From: Cryptomeria japonica
Lineage: Eukaryota > Streptophyta > Pinopsida > Cupressales > Cupressaceae
Direction: 5' to 3'
DNA length: 62,000 nucleotides
NCBI RefSeq assembly: GCF_030272615.1
Contig: NC_081408.1
Coordinates: forward strand, 615,100,476-615,162,475
The notes beneath the pieces were generated by a model. The model searched no databases. It saw only the letters and a list, made by a program, of their open reading frames with translations, and was not told where the DNA came from. A program made the translations under genes and the position numbers. Positions 55,741 to 62,000 of this stretch are shown one piece after another; the first letter of the stretch is position 1, and every line of letters starts with the position of its first letter.

Positions 55741-56230
55741 TGACATAGTCTCTTATGCCATAACTAACTTTCATCTATATGTGCAATCAAGCATGCCTTT
55801 TCATTGTTATTCAAATGAAAGATATTACCTCTAGTCTGATTACCGGTTGGAATTTCCAAACCAGTTCTATTCATGATTTTGCATTTTCCATTTTAAAATT
55901 GTAACTGAAATCCTTTCTCAACTAATTGACCAACACTTAAAAGATTATGCTTTAATCCTTCAACATAGTAGACATTGTCAGTGTTATTCTTACCATCAAG
56001 AGATATTGAACCCTTACCTTTAATTGAACAGGCTTTGTCATCTCCAAATCTTACTAAACCTACATTGTATTCTTGAAAGTTCAAGAATTTAGCTTTGTCT
56101 CCTGTCATATGATGTGAGCATCCCGAGTAAATGATCCATTCATCCTTTGCTTCAACTTTATCTGCTAGGGCTTGTTCTACCAGTTGAGTAGTAGGTGCCG
56201 ATTGATCTTCTATTATAGCAACATAAACCC
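55741..56230 (-). pseudogene. pol: protease and pre-integrase region of copia C
   Basis: MTGDKAKFLNFQEYN and VRFGDDKACSIKGKG (55893-56108) lead into LLSVGQLVEKGFQLQF. The active-site stretch before it is altered: the plus-strand text GCATCCCGAGTAAATG gives a changed triplet where copia D has D-S-G. A stop precedes NGKCK near 55890. The zinc region (CHVNFD) has a stop at WLWHK. Confidence 0.75.
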
Positions 56231-56795
56231 ATCCATTGTCTGCTGGATCCTAATCAGAATCATCACTCACACCTTCATCAACAATGTAACATGATTTGTC
56301 TTTGTTCTTCTTAAATTTGTATCTCTGATATTCAGGATTAGGCTTGTATGTTCTTCTAGCTTCTTCTCTTAGTCTAGCATGTCTATCAGGGCATCTCGAA
56401 GCCATATGACCAATCTTATTGCAGTTGAAATATTTAAAGGGTGCTTTACCTTCATACTTACTTCCAACTGGACCTTTTGGCATTTTTCTTGCAAACAGTG
56501 CTTCAAGTTCTTCAAGCTGTTCATTCTCCTTCCTGGTTTCTTTAAATTCTCTTGCATAAAAGGCTTTCTAGTCTAATTTGTCAAATGATGGAGTAGATGA
56601 TGTTGATGCTTTAAAGGCCAAATCAGTCTTTATAGTAGCAACAGGACCAAATTCCTCAATTTCAAAAGCTGAAAGTTTTCCAATCAATGTATCGCTAGTT
56701 ATTGATGTATTAGGTGTTGTTCTCAACTCATTTATAGCAGTAACCTTCATTTTATATGCCAGTGGCAAACCTCTCAAGATTTTTGAAACAATTTC
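56231..56795 (-). pseudogene. gag: Gag of copia C, C-terminal part
   Basis: The zinc knuckle reads FNCNKIGHMASRC with its first Cys changed to Tyr (KYFNC). Upstream are KMPKGPVGSKYEGKAPFK, a Glu-rich helix and KILRGLPLAYKMKVTAINEL (56568-56804). The text is cut at IVSKIL by the LTR of element 3 at 56796. Confidence 0.82.
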
Positions 56796-56984
56796 TGTAG
56801 ACACCTAAAAATGGTCAACGCTTGCGGAGTCGTACTTTAACATTTGCGCATTGCCTTATTTTAGGTTTTTGCGTCGCATTAACATTTTCTCCTATGTCAT
56901 GCACTTGGTCTTTATCATTTGCGAGCATCAAGTCCTTCTTCTGCATTCTTCATTTGTATCGCTTTCGAATTAGGGTTTTGTCCT

Positions 56985-57265
56985 CTTATCAATCTTGTCA
57001 TCTGGCGATCGATTTGTCATCAATCCTTATCATTTTCAATCTTGTCGTTTTAACGATCGATTTGTCATCGATCGTTGTCATGTTCGATCTTTTCATTTTG
57101 CGATCGATTTGTCATCGATCATGTTAATTTTCAATCTTGTCATCTTGCAATCTATTTTGTCATCGATCCTTGTTCTCTTGTCAATTTTATCATTTTGCAA
57201 TCAATTTGCCATCGACCGTTGTCTGTCTCAATTATGTCAATTTGGATCAATTTGTCATTGTTCCT
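56985..57265 (+). repeat. 48-bp tandem repeats in U3 of element 3
   Basis: About six copies of a unit containing CGATCGATTTGTCATC start at 57006, 57054, 57101, 57148, 57198 and 57244 (spacing 46-50). The first three keep the palindrome CGATCGAT, and later ones are degraded. The array lies about 600-850 bases ahead of the TATA box. Confidence 0.85.
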
Positions 57266-57855
57266 CGTCAATTGGTGCATTTATCAATTAAATCATTTAT
57301 CACATTGGTCCTTTTTTAATTAGAAGCAAATCAATATCAATTATCTTTCATCAAGACCTAATTGTCATCTTTGCATTGCTAATTCATCTTCTAGGGTTTC
57401 GTGATTTAATCATTTAACCTTGTTTGTCATTTCTCGCTTTAGGATTAATAAATTATTTATTTATCCTAAGTCTTCTCATCACAATTAAATGTTCATTTAA
57501 TTGGCTAATTATTCCTCTTTTTGTGAATTAATTAATAAATGACAAATTATTAATTAATTCACCTAATTTCTTAATTCCTAATTTTCCTCTTTTTCTAATT
57601 TTCTAATTTTCTAATTTCTAATTCAATTTTCTCCTATTTTTCTCCTAATTTCATGGGAATGACATTTCAATTTGTCATAATTTGTCATAATTGACAATCA
57701 ATCAATTTTGACATAGAAATTTGTCATAATTTGTCATAAATTATCAATCAATCAATTTTGCATAGAAAGTGCATAATTTGTCATAATTTGTCACATTGAT
57801 TTGCAATTGCCATTCAAATCTCTTCATGCTAATTTGATCTTTTCTCCAATTTGTG

Positions 57856-57861
57856 TATAAA
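57856..57861 (+). promoter_or_regulatory. TATA box in LTR of element 3
   Basis: TATAAA in TTGTGTATAAATTGG, about 400 bases before the LTR end, a normal place for an LTR promoter. Confidence 0.6.
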
Positions 57862-58259
57862 TTGGATGAATGTCTTCAATCAAGGCCCCTAATCACATTA
57901 TCGATCTAATAATCACATTATCGAAATAATCACTTGTTTGAATTACTTTATCGAATCAATCATGCTTCAAGTATTCTTGAGCAATCATCTTGTCTACTTG
58001 CTTTCATATCATGATCATGCACTAGTAGGTGAGATCCACAAACAAAGGCTATTTGGAGAAGAAAGAAGGACAATGGAGCTGCATGAGGGAGACATTCAGA
58101 TATGCATCTGGTTTGCTTAGTTTTTAGTTTTGAATGTTTTATTTTCATGTCTCTATTGAGTGTAATTAGGATTGATCATTGCAATGAGCTTTCGTGATTG
58201 AGCTAGATTAGTATTTTGATATTTGCTTTGATGATTTCCGATTTCCTAGCTACATTAAT

Positions 58260-58278
58260 TGGTGAACCCAACGTGAAC
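58260..58278 (+). other. primer binding site, element 3
   Basis: TGGTGAACCCAACGTGAAC, five bases after the LTR end, nearly the same as element 2. Confidence 0.8.
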
Positions 58279-60306
58279 TAACCCCCTTATCATGCTTTTG
58301 AGTGCTTTTGAGTTGATTTGCAGGTCAAAAACCCAAGAAACAGGGTAGTGCAGTGTTTTCTGTGAACTTCTGCACCTGTGTCAAGCATTCTGTGCCTGTG
58401 TCAGACATTCTGCACCTATGTCAAGGACATTCTGCGCCTGTGTAGGGCCAGAAACAGAGGTAAAATACAGTGTTTTTCACTTGCAAATTATTTTCTTTGG
58501 CATTCTGTTTCTTCTTTTTTGGTTTTGTTGGTACTGATTTTCTATGTAGAACCTTGGCATACACATGACAAAAACAATAAATGAAACTACTAACATGTTT
58601 TATGTAGATTCGATAGTCAAAGACTAAACATATCAAACTTCTAACTTGGTGGTTTTGCAGGTTGCCTTGGACTACAACTAAACTTTGTGTTTGTAATTAA
58701 TGTTTAGGCACCTAGTGATTTCTAAATAGGATGGAATGAATGTATGTGTGATTTGATTGTTGAGTTTGACATTGGAGTAGGAGAGTATGCTCTCATCCTT
58801 CTTAGGGTGATCAGAAATCTAGATCTTCGATACCGTGCTCATGTTTTTGATTGTGTGTCACCTTTAGAGGGCCTGCCTTCCTGACCATTTGCTTTTGCAA
58901 GCAAGTGATAATCATGAGAAGGGAACGACCCAAAGTGAGTACAGCTAGAATACCTTGGCATTCTAACTCACTATAAACAAATACCTGATGGGCGAAAGCT
59001 TTGAAGGAAGGGTTACGTGGGAATTGCAGTTACTTGGGAAGTGATGACCCTTGAACTCTTTCTCATATCAACATCTAAGTAGGACCTCATGGTCTAAACC
59101 ATGCTTGCGTGACTACATTTGTTTGGTATCTTGATGGGCTTAATGTCTCAATCATGCTTGCGTGACATCAAGGAGTAACACTTAACAAAAATCCTTACTA
59201 AACACCTTGTATTTAGAGGCCAAAAATCCTTCTAGTTGCTTGAGAAGGACAAGTTCAGATACTTGGAAGAGATACTAAGTTTGCCATGGGGAGATTTCCA
59301 TGGGGACTGATTCTTGGCTGCCCTGAGAAGTGAGTGCCGTGGAGGGGAGCTCGTGGGGTCAAGCATCTATGTATTCTCCTTGAATCCCATAATGAGTCTA
59401 CCTCTCAAGTACCTAGTGTCCTTGCCTACCATAAGAAATGTGTGAATGAGCATGATTGTCTTGAGTCTAAGTTGAAATATCTTGTCTTCTTTGTTGGTCA
59501 AAAGTTGAATTGCATCTCATTTCAAAAACAAAGCAAATTGATTCAAAACAAGGTTAAACAAAAGAACATGTCATCCAAAAAAGTTCAAAACACCTTCAAA
59601 CATGCTTGTCAAACATTTTTCAAAATCTTGTCTCAACATTCATGTCACTTAGATTTAGGTTCATCCTAGGTTTGCATTTTGCAAATTCATTGTCAACTAC
59701 CAAGGTTAGGTTTCACCTAGGTCATACTCCTTTGCATATCAATAAGGGTCATCCATTTACATGTGTCCTCTTGCATTAGAGTAATACCATTTCATAATTC
59801 AAACTTAGGTTGACATTGTCATACATTTGCCTTTGCATACCCTAGGTCTCTTCATTAAGTTTAGGTCATTATCATATCATATTAGGGTAATTTGCATAGT
59901 AATTGTCCCTTTGCATATAGTGTCAAAACTAGGTTTTGTCATACTTGAGTAATCCAAATCTTTGATAAACCCTAAGTCATTGTTAGGAAGTCTTGACCTT
60001 ATCAAACTTTTGTCTTTTTGTCATCAATGTCATTTGGTCAAACCTAGCTTAGTATCTAAGCATATAGGGGAGACATTGTCATTTTGTCCTTTTGTCACTT
60101 GGTCCTTTTGTCCTTTGAGGTCTAGACATCATTTCAATTTCCTAAGGGTCTCTTTTTTAGAATTGCATTCATAAGTTTGTCCAAATCTTGAAAAACAACC
60201 AAAAACATAGATTTCACTCTTGCCATAGAATGCATTTTCATTTATTTAGGTTGCATTTAGTTGCATATCATACATCATCCTTTTAAAATAAAAAATCCCA
60301 GAAACA
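58279..60306 (+). other. leader of gypsy element 3
   Basis: Two kilobases without a supported gene. Short repeats with TTCTGCACCTGTGTCAA occur at 58365-58450. A block conserved with element 1 follows: GGCCTGCCTTCCTGA at 58870-58884 and GAAGGGAACGACC at 58918-58930, then a CTCACTATAA stretch. From 59640 to 60170 the text is made of loosely repeated TTAGGT and CATTTGCAT words. The 111-codon frame at 59334-59669 has no family motif and is probably not a gene. Confidence 0.65.
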
Positions 60307-62000
60307 TTGCATAGTGACATGTCTATTGAAACAAGATTTCAAGCACCAATGATGCAACAAAGTTTGACGTATCAACCGACAATGCAATCAAATTTTAATC
60401 CAAGGCAATCACAATTATATCCAACCCAACAACAAGGCAATATCGATCAAACTTTTTATGATGAAACAAGTCTCCAAATACAAAAACTAGAAGAGAAACT
60501 AGCTCAAGAAAATGAGATGTTGGAACAAAGAGTGAAAAACATTGAGAAGAATAGATCACAAATGTCCAAAATGTTTCAAAAATTTCCAGGTCAAAATCCA
60601 AAGATTGAGCCAATTGATGTAAGATCTCTTATTGAACGATCAGACATACCAGCTCTCCTATCCCAAATAGAGATGATGAAACAATTTCAAGAAAGGAGAC
60701 AACATCAATTTCAACATTATGTGCCTCCACAACAAGAACAAGAAGGTGTTCACTATCAATCAGATTTTCAACCAATACAACCAATGGTTCAACCAATTGT
60801 TCAACATATACAACCAATACAACCAATGGTCCAATTTCAACAATATGTCCAACCAACTATACAATGTCCTCAAATGGTTCAACCAATGGTGGAATATCAA
60901 TGTCAACAACCACAACCAAACATTCAAAAACAAAGGTTGTAGCACACACCAACCCAAGTTTCAAACGTGTCAGAACAATTGAACCAAGTCCAATATCAAA
61001 ACATGACATCAAACTAGGACCAACTCCTTGCCAAACAAGTTCAAATTCCAGATGCAACTATGTCAAAACCTCGAAAAAAAGGTGGCTTTATTGCAATGAT
61101 CTTAAGGAAATTACCAAGTGAGTTCTTTGAGGAAGATCAAAATAATACACTTATGTCTAGCAATGCCTCATCCCCTCGCAAGCAAATGGACTCTCCAGTG
61201 GCATCTATCCCTACACCTTTAGAAGTTTCACAAGAACCTTCTATGTTGTCCTCATCCAACAATACACCCAAGGATGAAATTATCCAAGAGTTATCCATAA
61301 TTGATTGCCAAGATAATCCAATTCATGATGCACATCCTTGTCATGTTTCAGAAATACAAGACACAATGCCACCATGCACTTTATTGCCATTACCTGTTTT
61401 AGAGGACCCCATTCAAAGTCCCTCTTCCTCATGTTCAAGCATTGATTCCTTGCCAGAATCCATCACAAATGTTCAAAGTGCATCCCCTTCATGCCAAATC
61501 ATTGATTCCTTGTCAGAATCCTCCATGCATATCCAAAGTCCAACCCCATGTCAAGAGGATAATTTAGAGCATGTAGAAACATGTCTTGAAATAGATGAAG
61601 ATCAAGATCCTAAAACCTTATCATCCCATCCAATTGTTGACCAGGACCCCATGTTCCCGGACACTCATGATGATTCCCCTATTCTTGTCCATCCTATCCA
61701 AAGTCCTATTGACACTCCATTCCTCGGGAAAGATCAAGATATCCTAGTCCATCCAATCCCAAACGATCCCCTTCCATTTCATGAAAAAAATGTCCTTTCA
61801 AATCCCATTGGCATTCCACTTCCCAAGAAAGATCAAGATATCCTTTCCATCCTTTATGATGATCCCATTGAAAGTCAAGAGCAAAGCACCTTTAAAGAGG
61901 ATTCCAATGATCTTCCTCCTTGTCAAGATCAAATTATTACTTCAGATCCTCCACAAGATCCACTTGTTCCTCCATCTCCTTGTCCTAATGCTCCATATAC
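60307..62000 (+). pseudogene. long Gln-rich frame of element 3, runs off the window
   Basis: One frame from an ATG at 60307 (MSIETRFQAPMMQQ) to the window end, 564 codons, with TAG at 60940-60942 and 61015-61017. Residues 1-55 are Q/N-rich, and about 55-85 form a likely coiled coil (KLEEKLAQENEMLEQRVKN). About 145-205 repeat QPMVQ and QPIQ. After the stops, KPRKKGGFIAMILRKLPSEF is followed by 280 residues rich in Pro, Ser, Asp and Gln with repeated DSLPES/DSLSES and KDQDIL words. No Tat Gag, protease or RT motif is seen. It sits where Gag or an extra 5' ORF is expected. Confidence 0.6.

Larger units (their letters stand above)
53880..56795 (-). mobile_element. copia C, right part (5' half)
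   Basis: It resumes the RT of copia C exactly at the duplicated ATTCT and runs through integrase and protease to Gag. There it is cut by the LTR of gypsy element 3 at 56796. It is close to copia D in sequence and equal in length over this span. Gag N-terminus, PBS and 5' LTR are outside the window. Confidence 0.9.
56796..58254 (+). mobile_element. 5' LTR of gypsy element 3
   Basis: It begins TGTAGACACCTAAAAATGG inside copia C Gag and ends TAGCTACA, 1459 bp, five bases before a PBS. The start resembles the element 2 LTR head and the end TACA is shared by elements 1 and 2. U3 holds 48-bp tandem repeats. TATAAA is at 57856-57861. The five bases to the left are ATTTC; the matching right duplication would be outside the window. 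Confidence 0.88.
56796..62000 (+). mobile_element. Ty3/gypsy-like LTR element 3, 3' end outside the window
   Basis: LTR, PBS and leader are like those of the Tat elements, but the first long frame is unlike the Gag of elements 1 and 2. It could be an autonomous Tat element with an extra ORF ahead of gag, or a non-autonomous derivative with a foreign coding region. It is inserted in copia C Gag, so it is younger than copia C. Confidence 0.75.

Noticed and set aside
56578-57323. Plus-strand open frames across copia C Gag and the element 3 LTR
   Set aside because: Antisense of Gag or translations of the 48-bp U3 repeats.
59334-59669. 111-codon frame in the leader of element 3
   Set aside because: Lys/Gln/Ser-rich text without a family match, covering leader sequence homologous to the non-coding leader of element 1.
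1-62000. CRISPR array, rRNA, tRNA gene or host gene
   Set aside because: No direct-repeat/spacer structure, no rRNA or cloverleaf text beyond PBS complements, and no exon-intron gene with a recognisable product.

Overview
The window reads as nuclear DNA of a large-genome seed plant. The AT-rich, repeat-saturated sequence and the mix of Ty3/gypsy Tat-lineage and Ty1/copia elements with LTRs of about 1.0-1.6 kb fit a gymnosperm such as a conifer best, but the species is inferred, not shown. I found no host protein gene, rRNA, tRNA or CRISPR array. Almost everything is LTR retrotransposon in several nested layers, and every coding region carries stops or frameshifts, except possibly the open frame that leaves the right edge.

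Layout, left to right. 1-413: interrupted coding remnant of unknown origin. 414-13312: Tat element 1 on the minus strand (3' non-coding region with tandem repeats, pol, gag, a short pre-gag frame, a long leader, PBS and 5' LTR). 13313-17240: fragments, namely an unidentified LTR-like stretch, a decayed gypsy gag/protease piece, two microsatellites and a second LTR-like stretch. 17241-24269: copia A (minus), its 5' LTR broken by copia B. 24270-30180: copia B (minus), whose 5' end was lost at a junction with Tat element 2. 30181-45436: Tat element 2 (plus), both LTRs truncated at their outer ends, with a solo copia LTR (32729-33806) in its leader. 45437-47191 and 53880-56795: two halves of copia C (minus), split by copia D (plus, 47192-53879), a complete insertion of the same family flanked by a perfect 5-bp target duplication. 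56796-62000: gypsy element 3 (plus), inserted into copia C gag. It shows a 1459-bp LTR, PBS, leader and a long glutamine-rich frame that leaves the window.

How the parts work together. In each intact design the LTR drives transcription (TATA boxes are visible), the PBS primes minus-strand DNA, Gag packages the RNA, and protease, reverse transcriptase, RNase H and integrase copy and insert it. The Tat elements have two RNase H domains (a gypsy type plus an archaeal-type one). They also have a G-patch-like module between protease and reverse transcriptase and a conserved reading frame ahead of gag. The copia elements have the order gag-protease-integrase-RT-RNase H.

The points most worth checking are: a hairpin near the copia LTR ends whose stem sequence changes between families while staying paired; an inverted repeat with arms of about 2.9 kb made by copia D landing in copia C; stop codons at the same codon in different copies; short RNA-like motifs shared by the Tat leaders and post-pol regions; and the unplaced glutamine-rich frame of element 3.
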